A stretch of 64,000 bases of DNA from the NCBI GenBank assembly GCA_020137815.1, contig CM035351.1, positions 4,756,792-4,820,791 of the forward strand, written 5' to 3'. Origin of the DNA: Hormiphora californensis. Its lineage: Eukaryota; Ctenophora; Tentaculata; Cydippida; Pleurobrachiidae. A program made the translations under genes and the position numbers. Below are positions 32,634 to 43,849 of the stretch, in pieces (position 1 is the stretch's first letter; every line of letters begins with the position of its first letter). The notes beneath the pieces were generated by a model. That model did no database searches and was not told the origin of the DNA. It worked only from the letters and a program-made list of their open reading frames with translations.

Positions 32634-32678
32634 CTTGTTATGTTCTAACCCTCCTAGGAAAGAGGTTCGAGCAAGGCC
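32634..32678. mobile_element. Very short element with 8-bp target duplication
   Basis: CTTGTTATGTTCTAACCCTC begins and GGTTCGAGCAAGGCC ends a 45-bp body flanked by ATCTCCAT (32626-32633 and 32679-32686). A related 60-bp copy lies at 38143-38202, flanked by AACCATCTCC. GGTTCGA followed by AAGG resembles a tRNA-type B box. Confidence 0.5.
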
Positions 32679-32696
32679 ATCTCCATTTCTGCTCTC

Positions 32697-33677
32697 GTGG
32701 AAGCCACTAAGTTACTACCATCCAGGCACCTCGAAACTAGGAAACTCCACTACCCTAACCTAGATAGGGGTTTCACGGTACATATAGATGATGGGTTGCA
32801 GATCACAGCGGGACAGGAATTGGGGGAAAGCAGTGCCGTTGTCTTCTACACTGATGGGTCCCTGTTTCCAGATACGGGAGAAGCTGGGTGTGGGTGGGTG
32901 CGTTATGATGTCCTGGGAGATATGACTCAGAAAGGACTAACACTGTCCAAAGGGTCCTCTATCTACCAGGCAGAGTTAATGGCGATACTGTCAGCCGCAA
33001 ACTATGAAATAGGTATGGGACCTGGAAGCCCCGAGGCCAAAACGTTCATTTTCTCTGACTGTCAGGCTGCTCTGCACGCCCTCACCAAACCCCTACTCCA
33101 TACCCAGTTAGAGGCAGACACCGTCAGGGCGCTTAATCGCCTGAGTGACAGCAAAGCGGGACCCATAAAACTTCACTGGGTCAGGGGCCATATGGGTTGC
33201 CACGGTAACGAGCTAGCCGACCAAACGGCGAAGACTGCGGCCAGGAACACGACTGAGGTACCAGTCCAACTGCCAGTTACAAAAGCACAGGTGTCCAAGA
33301 GGCTGCATGAACAGGAACGAGGGCGTGTGCGAACCTTGTTCAGCAAACTCCCTCCATCATCAAACAAACTGAGGGAGTTGGCCATTAACATCAAGCTGGT
33401 GCCATCAAAATTGAGCAGGAACATGATCTGTAAAATCGCAGCAGTCGTTAATAACAGGGCACCGTTAAGGATCGGACTCACATTATATACTGGTCTGGAC
33501 CCCACTTGCCCAAGGTGTGGATTGGAGCCAGAGGATAACTATCACGTACTGGGGACATGCCCAGCTCTCCACCAGGCTCGGTCTAAATGTTTCGGCTCCC
33601 CAGTGTTACCCATCTCCAGTATTGTCACCTGCAAGGCGGCTGCTATCGCCTCCTTCCTGACCACTATCGGACTCTAA
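32697..33677 (+). CDS. RNase H domain and C-terminal end of a 5'-truncated LINE
   Basis: A 326-residue frame, open without lesions. Residues 45-185 are a type I RNase H with all acidic catalytic residues: D in FYTDGS, E in YQAELMAI, D in FSDCQAAL, and D in GNELADQTAK. The histidine of the WVRGHMGCHG loop is also present. The C-terminal third carries a Cys/His knuckle CPRCGLEPEDNYHVLGTC, common after RNase H in I- and Jockey-group LINEs. No reverse transcriptase lies upstream, so the copy is truncated. In intact elements this domain removes RNA from the cDNA hybrid. It differs from the element at 47470-52800, which has no RNase H. Open reading suggests recent insertion. Confidence 0.85.
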   Translation: MEATKLLPSRHLETRKLHYPNLDRGFTVHIDDGLQITAGQELGESSAVVFYTDGSLFPDTGEAGCGWVRYDVLGDMTQKGLTLSKGSSIYQAELMAILSAANYEIGMGPGSPEAKTFIFSDCQAALHALTKPLLHTQLEADTVRALNRLSDSKAGPIKLHWVRGHMGCHGNELADQTAKTAARNTTEVPVQLPVTKAQVSKRLHEQERGRVRTLFSKLPPSSNKLRELAINIKLVPSKLSRNMICKIAAVVNNRAPLRIGLTLYTGLDPTCPRCGLEPEDNYHVLGTCPALHQARSKCFGSPVLPISSIVTCKAAAIASFLTTIGL

Positions 33678-34808
33678 TCGTAACCGCCGTTTTTTTGGCT
33701 GAGGGTTGTAATAGACTTGTTTTTTCCCGTTGGCACCTTCCTAGATCGTGTGGGTGGGTACGTGTTGGGTATTTCTTTGAGGTGCTGTTTTATTGCTTTC
33801 TTATTCCATTTCTTTCTTAGTAACTAGGTGTTTCCTTTCTTCTTCTCTCTCACCCCCCAATTTATCACCCGGTTCGGTGGCTGCTAGCAATTGGCTGGCT
33901 AGCAAATGGGCGAACACTCTAACCCATTCGCTAGAACAGTATCTCATGTAAAATTTGGACCTAGTGGCATCACGCAACTCACTCCAAGCCATAGTATTAA
34001 CCTTCTCAACCAAGATCAGTATCACTCAATACCACATTGCCCCGACTTTTCCCGCAACAGTTCCGGGTTGTAGGACAATACTAGACAAAAGACTGTTTAT
34101 TAGTGTCAAACAACTGGGAACTAGCAATACCTCCTCCCATCCCTTACTTCCCAACCCCTCCCGTCCCCAACCCACCCCCCCCCCCCCCCCCCATTGCCCT
34201 ACCATCCTACCGAGTCCTCACCCGGGTGCGTTTCCTGCTCAATCTAGGCCGCTACGCGGCCTAGATCTCGCCCCAGAAGTACTCGGTAAGGCGGGGCAAC
34301 TCCCCCTGCTTGCTTCCCCCCCACCCAGTTCGTCAGTCTGTCTGAAACCTATCACAGGTGCCCTACGGCGCAGTGTAGAGGCCGTGCCCGAAACCACGAC
34401 AGCAACTTTGTTTGACAAAACTGCTCTGCATGTTATCGAGATTGTTAACATACACTAGTGATTAAGTGAGTCAGACAGTGCCGGTTTGAGAAAAACTGGG
34501 GTCAAACAAGGGTCAGCGTTGAGAGCTGTTACTTTCTAGTGTAACACCAACAGAGATGGTCTATTACCAAGAAAGGGGAATATGCCGCACAGAGGAAGAA
34601 AAAAAAAAGAAAAAAAAAAAGGCCATCTCCATCGCTATCTCTCTATCTCTATCTCTCCATCCCTTTGATCTATTTCTCCATACCGGGTATGGTGTAGACT
34701 GTAGGTCTCTCCGATTGTCTCTGTATTTCTCTCTGTATCTCCTATCTCTATTCTCTCTCGCCACCCCCTCCCGCTCTCCTCTCTCTCTCTCTCTCTCTCT
34801 CTCCTCTC

Positions 34809-34848
<40 letters not shown>

Positions 34849-34864
34849 CTCTCTCTCTCTCCCC

Positions 34865-34930
<66 letters not shown>

Positions 34931-34958
34931 AGTCTCCCTCACCACTGTATTCTTTCAG
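33678..34958. other. Intergenic stretch with LINE 3' end, hairpin and CT tract
   Basis: Probable 3' UTR of the RNase H LINE fragment is followed by a perfect hairpin ATCTAGGCCGC-TAC-GCGGCCTAGAT (34242-34266). An imperfect (CT)n tract fills about 34776-34930. No host gene is supported. Confidence 0.5.
34776..34930. repeat. (CT)n microsatellite
   Basis: Imperfect CT repeat of about 155 bases, broken by CCTC and TTTTC interruptions. Confidence 0.9.
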
Positions 34959-35269
34959 GAAAACTCATCACAGAACGGCGCTCAGTTGGAACGGCCGGAA
35001 TACCTGGGTGGAAGGGTAAAATATCTGCAATGAGAGGTGTATCCTGCTTCTCAAAGATCCCTTTCGAAGTTATGGACTCTCTAAACGAGAAGCCTGTGAT
35101 CTCCAAGTGTTCTAGAGTGGTTGCTGCTGCTGATGGAAAAGTGAGACCTGTCGTTGTCTCTCTGAACTCCAGGGAAACTCTGATTTCTCTCCTGAGGAAG
35201 GCGAGGGAGCTCAAGACTACTACGGCCTACTCCAAGGTGTTTCTGGAGCCTGATCGGACTCTAGAGTAG
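34959..35269 (+). pseudogene. Possible LINE ORF1 C-terminal remnant
   Basis: After a good 3' splice-like TCTTTCAG the frame is open for about 103 residues to TAG. It includes KCSRVVAAADGKVRPVVV, then SLNSRETLISLLRKARELK and VFLEPDRT. The pattern of a polar lead, GK-RP-VV, a helical LL-KAR-LK and a closing -V-L-PD-T resembles the RNA-binding C-terminal end of CR1/L2-type ORF1 proteins. No other part of an element is adjacent. A host exon is the alternative. Weak call. Confidence 0.35.
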
Positions 35270-35755
35270 AGGGTTGAGAGAAAGAGAACTTTAAAGACTT
35301 TGAGTGAGTTGAGAAGGTCGCATCCTGAGGGACGTTATTTGATTATGGGTGGAGTAATACAGTGTGTGTAGGACTCTGGGTGTCGCCTGTCATATCGGGA
35401 TTATTCCTGTGTTGGCGAAGCCCTTGAATGAGTGTTTGAAATATTTGAACTTTCATTGTTTTCCGTACTCATTCGATCTAAATGTTGACCCCGAAGACAA
35501 GGAACAAATATAATACCGCCAAAGTGATGTGGAAATTAAATCTTGTTCCAGATAAAAACATGGGTGGGGTGAACAGTTTGATCACAAAGGACCGTTTTAT
35601 AATTATGAATGTGTGGATGTTATTAATTGTTGATATTTTCCGTCTATTTGAACAATGAACTGTGCACCATTTTATTATGCATGTCAGTTTAAATTATTAG
35701 TAAACAATTACAAGAACAGTGTGGTTGAATCATTGAAACATGTTTGTAATTATCC

Positions 35756-35838
<83 letters not shown>

Positions 35839-36436
35839 CTTACTCTTTCCCTCTCTGTATACAAACATGTTTCATTTTGTGTTTAATAACGGAATACTGG
35901 AACTTGGAAATGGTCTTAAAATGAGGAAGAAATTCATAAACATGGTTACGGCACTTGTCAGCGCATTTCTTAGCTGTTTCCATGAGACCTCCTTCCTTTG
36001 TCCTTGAACAAGGTGTCCTGCTTGGCGCGCACGGTACATATTGGTGCGCGCGGTATAAAAGTACAGATGAAAGTCAAAAGGTGACAGCATTTGAAACGTA
36101 GACAATTTATTGGTTTTGGCGGGGGTTTGGCCCAGGTTCCAAAATCCTAATTTCGAACCTATTTCATCCAATTTTTTTACTGAATCTTGTTCGCAGAGTG
36201 ATTTTGAACACTGTGCTTTTTACTAGACCAAAATCCGATGTGTCAATCAGGAATAAGGGGCATTTATATCGTTTGACTGGCAATTAGACCTTAATTGACT
36301 CCTAGTGACCAATTTACCCAGTCACGCGTATATTTCTGGTAATTCACATGACTTCTAACAAGTTTCTTAACCATTTCCAAGGATAAAATAGGGGGGTAAA
36401 ATTCGTGACTGGATCAGATTAGGGTCCCTACTAATA
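35270..36436. other. Intergenic stretch with CT tract
   Basis: A clean (CT)n run covers 35760-35836. The remainder is AT-rich. Open frames on the minus strand around 35900-36170 have no splice or family support. Confidence 0.45.
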
Positions 36437-36770
36437 GGGATCCCTAAAAAAGTTCAGTATTTACACAGCGTGATTGGCTGAAATTTCTGACGATGGAAAA
36501 TTTAAGCCAATCACAGCACAGATTTCAAAATTTTTCTTCCCACGCTACCGTGGGAAAAACTGAAATGGCTTAACTGGTGTAAACTCTGTGTAAATACTGA
36601 ACTTTTTTAAAGTCGGATTTTTTGAAGTTGTCACCCCCCTTTTCGTGCGCGGAATGTTTTTGCGCGTCACATCACATGTTAACGTGTGGTATGCGCGTCA
36701 AAATTGATAAATTTCACATGCGCGGTCATTTTGGGGTGACAACTTCAAAAAATCCGACTTTAGGGATCCC
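36437..36770. mobile_element. GGGATCCC-family MITE, copy 2, carrying a nested MITE
   Basis: Same termini as the element at 30671-30962 (GGGATCCCTAAAAAAGTTCA), flanked by TA. The centre differs and contains TGATTGGCTGAAA and its inverted counterpart. The right terminus is split after CTTTTTT by the 151-bp element at 36610-36760. Confidence 0.75.
36610..36760. mobile_element. 151-bp MITE (AAGTCGGATTTTTT family), copy 1, nested
   Basis: TIRs AAGTCGGATTTTTTGAAGTT of about 27 bp and a TA duplication on both sides. It interrupts the larger MITE, so it inserted later. Confidence 0.85.
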
Positions 36771-37792
36771 TATTTTTTATTTGGAAGATTTTGAAAATTT
36801 TAATGTTTATGATCATCCAAATGCAGCGTTTTTAGCTATTTCTTTCGCGCGTTACAAATAAAAAGGTAAGCGCGCTTTTTAATGAACACATCGCTGCACA
36901 AACGATTTTTCAATATTATTTCGGAAATTTTCTCACGCGGTTTTTTAAACTATCTTTTTTTCTCGAAAAGCATTGGGGCTGGCGTACGCTGCAGTCCTCC
37001 AGTCGGCCGACGGCCCATCAAGCTCCTGGATGTCTGGGACAGGGGCGGCAGCGCTGGTCAGAGGGATGTGAAGCGAAACTCCCCACAACCGGGACCCAGG
37101 GGCCGGGGGGGGGGGGGGGGGGGCTCTTGGAGCGAACTGCGAAGGCTGTTGAGACTTGAGGATGACAGAGGAGACGTCTACTTATTAATGTGTGTAGGGG
37201 CCAGTGCGACCTGATACAGGTGACTGCAGTGTAGGCCAACATTTCCCTTGGTAGGTTTTTTTAAATTCATCGTACAATTTTGGACTGCAAGAGTGGTGCT
37301 CGTAACATTCTTATGTGGTTTTATGTTCGCTGAGCTGAACGTGTTTTTTAATTTACTTTAATTTTTATAGGAGGCTTAGTATTTTAATGTATCCGGTGTT
37401 TCACAAATTCTTGAACTGTACTGAACTGCATGCGCCAAGCGAATAGTTTCCAGGAAACTGGGGGAGGCTGTTTGACGAACTTTACATAGACTATTGTTTA
37501 AACATGCAAATGATATCAAGATCTCAGATACAGAATATCAACAGCCTTACCGGCTGACCGTTTAGACCATCTTCTTTTGTCACTCAACCTCTAAAATTGT
37601 ATTATGGTAGCCATATATATATTATACAAAGACGTGTTCATGTGAACTGTTTTTGTAGAAAACTACAATCCCATCCTACACTCGGAAAGGCATGTAGGAG
37701 CAGAAATGAAGAAGGTGTCAGCAGCACAAGCAGAAGCGGTGCTTGTGATAGATGTTATTAGGGGTGGTAATATGCTGTGGGTTTTAGTTTTT

Positions 37793-39565
37793 CTATACTT
37801 GACCTTTAACAAATTGGTGAAAAAATGGTGTCACGCCGGTCTGGTGTATTGAATTGGTAAATACTGTGTAAATACCTACTGAAATGTTTGAGGGATCCCT
37901 ACCATTTTGGGCAAGTTGTTTGGTCTCATCTATCACCGTCCACTCTTCAACGTACTTCTGGGTTACACTCACTTTCTTCTTCTTCACCTGGGACATGGGG
38001 TGTTTAAATGTTCTAACAGAGTCGAGCAAGGCAAGGGCCAAGGAGTGATTTAGTTGGAAAATCTTTCACTAAGCATTATCATGATTATTCTACACACATT
38101 TCTCTTTTGATTAACTTCATTTTCTAAAATTTAACCATCTCCCTTGTTATGTTTTAACCCTCCTTTACATTTGTTTCGCCGTGAGATAGGGTCGAACAAG
38201 GCAACCATCTCCCAACTACCACATTACACTTTGAATACAAATCCCAGATTTCTTCTTTCTCTGCAGATCACCCACCTTGAAGCTGGTTCGTTTCTTTACC
38301 CCGCTCAACACGGGTGTTCCCTGGCGTAGTTTGCACGGTAAATTGATACCATGCTGCTCAAAATTAATACGGTTCACGTCGTATGCCTGTGGGGGAGAGT
38401 GGTTAAATGATGTGGTTAAATGGCCTGGTAATGACCTAAATTGGGAAACCAACGTCAGAGGGGGTAATTTGTTGGAGTTTTTACCAATGTTTGAATAGAT
38501 TGAGTCGGAGATCCTCGCCGTGAGTTTGGTGCAGATTGGGTAACCAGAAATTGGTTTTGGCTTAGTTGCTTTCTTGGGAGTTCCCTTCTGAAACAAGGGT
38601 ATTATTTGGTTACGTTGAGGGGTAATTCCGTTACCAAGGGTACTATCGGTTATAACAGGTCTCATGAGATGTGTTGTACACTTGTCAGGCACTGACGTAC
38701 TGTATCATCTCGCACTTTGCCTTCGGCCCGGTGCGGAGAGGACAGTTATATATGAAACAATTGAAGACATGCATACACAATTAAACGCACACGTTACACA
38801 CATTGTCACACAAGCAGGGTGTGTAACATACAATGCAATATGCCCGGCTAGCATGGATAATTGATGTTTTCTAGATGGTCTGTTAAAAATCCCAAATTTC
38901 TCAAAACCATATGTTGCTGATCGGCAGATAGTTTACCCATCAGCGGGGAAACGGAAGACATATATTCAAACAAATTATATATAATGCGAGTTCTGTGGGA
39001 GAGTATTAAAAATAGGAGTTATACTGAATGTCGCAACATTATGCCTTACAGACAGACCACCATATTTTAGAACAGGCTAAGTGATTTGATTTCTTTGATC
39101 TAACAATGCCTCTCTGCCTCTCGATATATAGCAGGAGAAGAGATGGTAGTTGCTGACAAGGTGGGAGTGTGCGTTTTACTGTCGTTTAAAAAGCAGGAAT
39201 TTGGGAGAGAGGGAGAGATAGAAGGAGAGATAGAAAGAGAGATAGAGAGAGGGAGAGAGAAAGCTATGACAAATAGGAAATATGAAAATAAAACATAAAC
39301 AGAGAAAGAGAAAGAATGGAAAATGCATGAAAAAAGAGGGAACTTACTTGAACGTTTCTTTGACCTCCCGATCTTCCGAATCTTCCTCCTCATCCTCCTC
39401 AATCTTCCTTTCTTCTATCTTCTTTTCCTCTTTCTTCTTTTCCTCTTTCTTCCTTTCCTCTTTCTTCTTTTCCTCTTTCTTCTTCTTCTCTTGCTCTCCC
39501 TCCTCTGGGAGCAGTATGGTTGGTGACACTGGCATGTTAGGTTCCTTCTGTGGTTCCTCAGACAT
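37793..39565 (-). CDS. Unrecognised basic/acidic protein, four exons
   Basis: Minus-strand exons 39565-39348, 38587-38485, 38386-38276 and 37987-37793 join in phase (2, 0, 0), giving about 208 residues. The N-terminus MSEEPQKEPNMPVSPTILLP leads into a Lys/Glu-rich probable single helix of about 40 residues. The later exons encode AYDVNRINFEQHGINLPCKL, LSGVKKRTSFK and KVSVTQKYVEEWTVIDETK. The donors GTAAGT, GTAAAA and GTGGGT are good. The last exon either stops after reading through a MITE-like segment (37840-37903), adding about 36 odd residues, or splices at GTAGGG (37902) to an exon I could not find. Highly charged composition suggests a nuclear protein, but no family is recognised. Exon 2 has a second open frame, so its phase rests on splice consistency. 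Confidence 0.5.
38143..38202. mobile_element. Short element, copy 2 of the 32634-32678 type
   Basis: CTTGTTATGTTTTAACCCTC to GTCGAACAAGGC, flanked on both sides by AACCATCTCC. It lies 74 bases downstream of the 5' splice site of exon 38386-38276 on the gene strand. Confidence 0.5.
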
Positions 39566-39695
39566 TTAAATGTGCACGTATAGCAGAACAAGCAGTGTAC
39601 AAAGCAAAGAGAGTGTGCGGACTAATATGCGTGCGTGAAATAGAAATTTAAAACCTCCCCAACCTCTCCTTCGGTTGCTGTTATCAGACGGAAAA

Positions 39696-39696
39696 C

Positions 39697-39750
<54 letters not shown>

Positions 39751-39840
39751 GAGAGAGTGAGAGAGAGAGTGAGAGAGAGCTAGAGAGAGAGGGAGAGAGA
39801 GAGAGTGAGAGAGAGAGAGAACGAGAAAGAAAGAGAGAGA
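39696..39840. repeat. (GA)n microsatellite
   Basis: Imperfect GA repeat upstream of the minus-strand gene start at 39565. Confidence 0.85.
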
Positions 39841-40236
39841 GGGTGGGAGGGACAGGGAGAGATGGAGGCCGAGGGAGGTCTGCTATCACGCGATGTGTGT
39901 CTCCCTCCTCTTCTTTCTCTCACATCGATAATTCCCTCTCCCTCCTCGATGTTCCATTTTTGGTGTCAACTGTGCTTGCAACACTTTGACTTCCATTCCC
40001 TTCAGTGTCTTATCATATTGATATCCTTAAATAAGATGCAGCAATTTATATTCGATTACAATAACGGTTATTCATTAGCAATTATTAGTTTCTTATCTAA
40101 CAATTATTACAGACAAAATCAACCTATTTAGAAGCGATAAGATGCTCTGACTATCTAAGCGGACTTGTAACAAAATTTCCCAAGATTAACACTAACATCT
40201 TCCATCTAGGAGCATGTAACAAAATGTCCCAAGAAG

Positions 40237-40890
40237 ATGGCCCTCATGTTTCTCCTTACCACGTTCGCTAACTTAGCAAACGCCAACAACAGAACAGATC
40301 ATGATCAGGTATTGAAGTGTATTTCAGTTTATTGCAGTGTATTGTAATGTATTGTAGTAGGTATTGAAATATGTATTGTATTGTAGTAGGTATTGTAGTA
40401 GGTATTGTAGTGATTGAGAGATTGCATTGTTATTTATTATGATCAGGCAAGCATGCTGCATGTCTAGAAAGTAGAGAGATTTGGGTGAATGCCAATAAAT
40501 TATAACTCTATATTCTTCCTTTGACAGGTAGAGCTGAGTCTAATAATATTTGGAATATCCCTGGGAGTCGTTATAATGGCTGCTATTTATGGTAAGTGTG
40601 TGTGGTGGTTAGTTACAACTTACAAGTACATCGTTATAGTACATATAGCTTAAAGAATTATGGGAAATATCCTTATTTGTCAAAATCTTTCAAATCCCAT
40701 ATATTCCTGAGTTCCAAGAAAACCACTTTCATTCGAATATTTAACCGCGTACATTTTCTCGTGCTATAGTGTTCTCTCTCCCCCTAATAACTACCTATTT
40801 CCCAATCTCTCATCTCTCTCCCGCACAGGTAACGCTATGGTGTGTACAGTATTGCTGCGGGACAAGCGATTAACTGAGCACAACGAGTAG
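40237..40890 (+). CDS. 65-residue secreted or single-pass membrane microprotein
   Basis: Three tiny exons, 40237-40308, 40528-40591 and 40829-40890, join in phase (0, then 1) and end at TAG. The exons are too short to be noticed as frames on their own. Residues 1-16 (MALMFLLTTFANLANA) look like a signal peptide. NRT gives one N-glycosylation site. Residues 25-46 (VELSLIIFGISLGVVIMAAIYG) are a clear transmembrane helix, followed by NAMVCTVLLRDKRLTEHNE. The end resembles the start of a class A GPCR first helix (GN-xxVC-VLxRxKRL), but a stop follows. An upstream in-frame TAG coincides with a 3' splice-like CATCTAG, so a 5' UTR intron is possible. Function unknown; a sorting, subunit or cell-surface micropeptide role is inference. 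Confidence 0.45.
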
Positions 40891-41161
40891 CAGGGCTGCA
40901 GGGATGTACTGTATTGTGTGCGTGTATGTGTGTATTAGCGAACCCCTCTCTTGTTCAGGCAACAAGAGAAAAAGAGAGAGAAATAGAGAATGAGACATTA
41001 ATATTAACTCAGAAAGACAATGTGTAGTTTATATATGTTTGTTGTGAACAAGATATATTATATTCGTAGTTCTATATGCAGTTCAGTTTCATGGGTGAAC
41101 AAGAAAAGAGAGAGAGAGCTTATTGTATTAACCCTGCTTACAGCCTGATATATAATGTATA

Positions 41162-41312
41162 AAGTCGGATTTTTTGAAGTTGTCACCCCCAAATGACCGC
41201 GCATGTGAAATTTATAAATTTTGACGCGCACACCACACGTTAACATGTGATGTGACGCGCAAAAACATTCCGCGCACGAGAAGGGGGGTGACAACTTCAA
41301 AAAATCCGACTT
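41162..41312. mobile_element. 151-bp MITE (AAGTCGGATTTTTT family), copy 2, inverted
   Basis: Identical length and termini to 36610-36760, in reverse orientation, with TA on both sides. Internal strings such as GTGATGTGACGCGCAAAAAC match the inverse of copy 1. Confidence 0.85.
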
Positions 41313-41951
41313 TACTCTCGTGTATAATTGTAGAACCTTTATGCATTTAATGACAATTATTTTGGCCACCAATATGTTGTTTTTCAATTTGAGACAAAAA
41401 ATGTTCGCGAGATTTACATTTCTCTCAACAATTTCCCCTGCTAATACTGTGACACGTGTTTAAGTCCCTCTGAGCGCGACCGCCGAACGCTCCAGCTGTA
41501 GAGCCTCGCGCGCGTGCTATTCCGACGCGCAAATCTACTTTTATTTTCTCCCAAGATTCGTTCGTCCACAGTTCGAAGTTGCTTGCGGAGGATTTGTTCA
41601 AGCGCGCGATATTCATCACTGCACAGTTTTGGCTCAGGAAGTTGTCTGAATAATGCCTATACACACAGCATGTAATGTATTAACACTTCATAGCTAATTA
41701 GATCATCATGTGAACTTGATCCTTGCCAAGATCGGTCTGGAAATCGCATTGTTAACATTTTGAACCGTTGGACATCGATAGTTACGCAATAGTACCCCTT
41801 TCTAACGATCTAACCTTTTATTGTTCGCGTTGCCTTACCTTTTCCTTCCCCTGGCCTTTTTAATATGTCCGTGTAACTCCTCTCGTTAGCTCCCTTTCTC
41901 ACTCTTTCCTCACATATCCAGTTCTCATAGAGCTTTCTTGAAATTCACACG

Positions 41952-41982
<31 letters not shown>

Positions 41983-42144
41983 AGCTTGATGGAATGTATG
42001 TAATTACGGTTGTTTGTTCGTTCGTATGAGAGAGTTAGTAAGGGTAGATTGTGATGTTTAACGTTTCTCTAGCAATGGTCCCGTGCAGTAGTTACCTCAA
42101 TTACTCAGTATCAATTCTCTTTCTTACATTCATCGTGTGCTCTC

Positions 42145-42159
42145 TTTCTCTCTCTCCCC

Positions 42160-42241
<82 letters not shown>
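42145..42241. repeat. (CT)n microsatellite
   Basis: About 75 bases of uninterrupted CT preceded by imperfect CT. Further runs occur at 42533-42600 and 42728-42783. Confidence 0.9.
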
Positions 42242-42243
<2 letters not shown>

Positions 42244-42725
42244 ATGCATTTAAACTACTTAATTCCATGAATTAGGCTACTCGTCCAGTTCTCTATAGTA
42301 TAGATTTACTGACACCGTGTTGTAGGTGCAACACTTTCCTTTGTCACCCCTTTCTCCTTTTACGATATAATGTACGGTGGCACATTTGTAGGTCCCCGAA
42401 GCATCAAGCTCCCCCTGTGTGTCTTTTGTCTCTTACTATCTCTCTATCTCTCCCTCACTACTCTCTCTGTTTTCATTCATTAATTCTCCCATCCTCACCA
42501 TTCTCTCTCTTTTTATATTTATGTTTACTCTTCCTCTCTCTCTCTCTCTCCCTCTATCTCCCTTTCTCTCTCTATCTATCTCTCTCCCTCCCTCTCTGTT
42601 TTCTTTCGCTCCCTCCTTCCTCTCCTATAGCATTTCTCACTTTCCTCACCCGTAAAGAGAGTAAAGAAATTACCCTTCCTTTAGTGCTCCCTATCTCTCC
42701 CCTTTCTCTCTCTATCTATCTCTCC

Positions 42726-42785
<60 letters not shown>

Positions 42786-43849
42786 TTTCCTCCTTACTGC
42801 TCTGTCTCTTTCTCTTCCTTATTTTCTCTGTAATTATCTTACTCATGTACAGCTGTGTCTCTTTCTTTCTCTCCGCGCTCCCCATATTTCATACTCTCTT
42901 TCTTTTTTATTTCCCTTGTCTCTCTCGCGCTCACTTTTTCGCGCTCACTTGCTCTCTCCCTTTCCCTCTATTTTGTATTTATCTCACAAATACAAATGTA
43001 CTTGTATTTTCTATCTACTTTTGTCTTTTGATTCTGCGAAGCTGTACATGATATTTCTGCTTTGATAATTTTCATATATTCATGATTATTTCATCATCCA
43101 ACTCTCTTCCCTCTTCCACTTCATTCATTACTCATCGAGACTGTAAAAGTGATGAATAGAGGGAGAAAGACGTCGAAAATAAAATCATTTCGTTGGGACT
43201 TGGGTACATGTGCAGTAGAATCCACAGGTTTCATGAGACGTTAGATATTAGATAATGTTCGCAAAAGGCAAGCTTCCCCTCGTCCGACCCGAAGTTGGAA
43301 TCATATGGGTTTAGTTTGTCGAACCGGCAAGTTGCTAACATTTTCAAATCTTCACTACTTCTCAAATGATCCCATACTTTCAGTCTAATCCCAAAATCCT
43401 ATTAAAATAGAGACAAAAATAACGGCACCAAACTGTGAAATGCCCTTGCATTAGTGCGAGTAGAATAAAATCAATTTTCTATCTAAAGGCCGAGTTTATA
43501 GCAAGAAAGGACTATTTTACAACGAATTCTCTGGTTAGTATGGTAACCAACTCCGTTGTCATGGTAAATCAATCGAACTCTATCGAGTTCTATCGCCAGC
43601 AACTGGATGAAAATTTATCCATTTCATTATGCACAATGCACAGGCTTTGGTTACGAAGTTACCCCTTGCCAGCGTGTGCACGCGAAGGTCGCCCGGCGAC
43701 AGAGTGTGAGGTGTCTTCGATACCAAGCACAGGCTTGTGTAACAAAAAGGGGCGTTTTTATAGCTTATTGTTCATCATAACCTGAAATAAATAATTTTCA
43801 CTACTTTCACAAAGGCTCAAAGTTTGAATATCAAATTTGCCAAAATTGT

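Noticed and set aside
36882-37214. 110-codon plus-strand frame
   Set aside because: It depends on a poly-G run, has no splice support and no recognisable domain.
42417-42833. 138-codon Ser/Leu-rich frame
   Set aside because: Translation of CT microsatellites.
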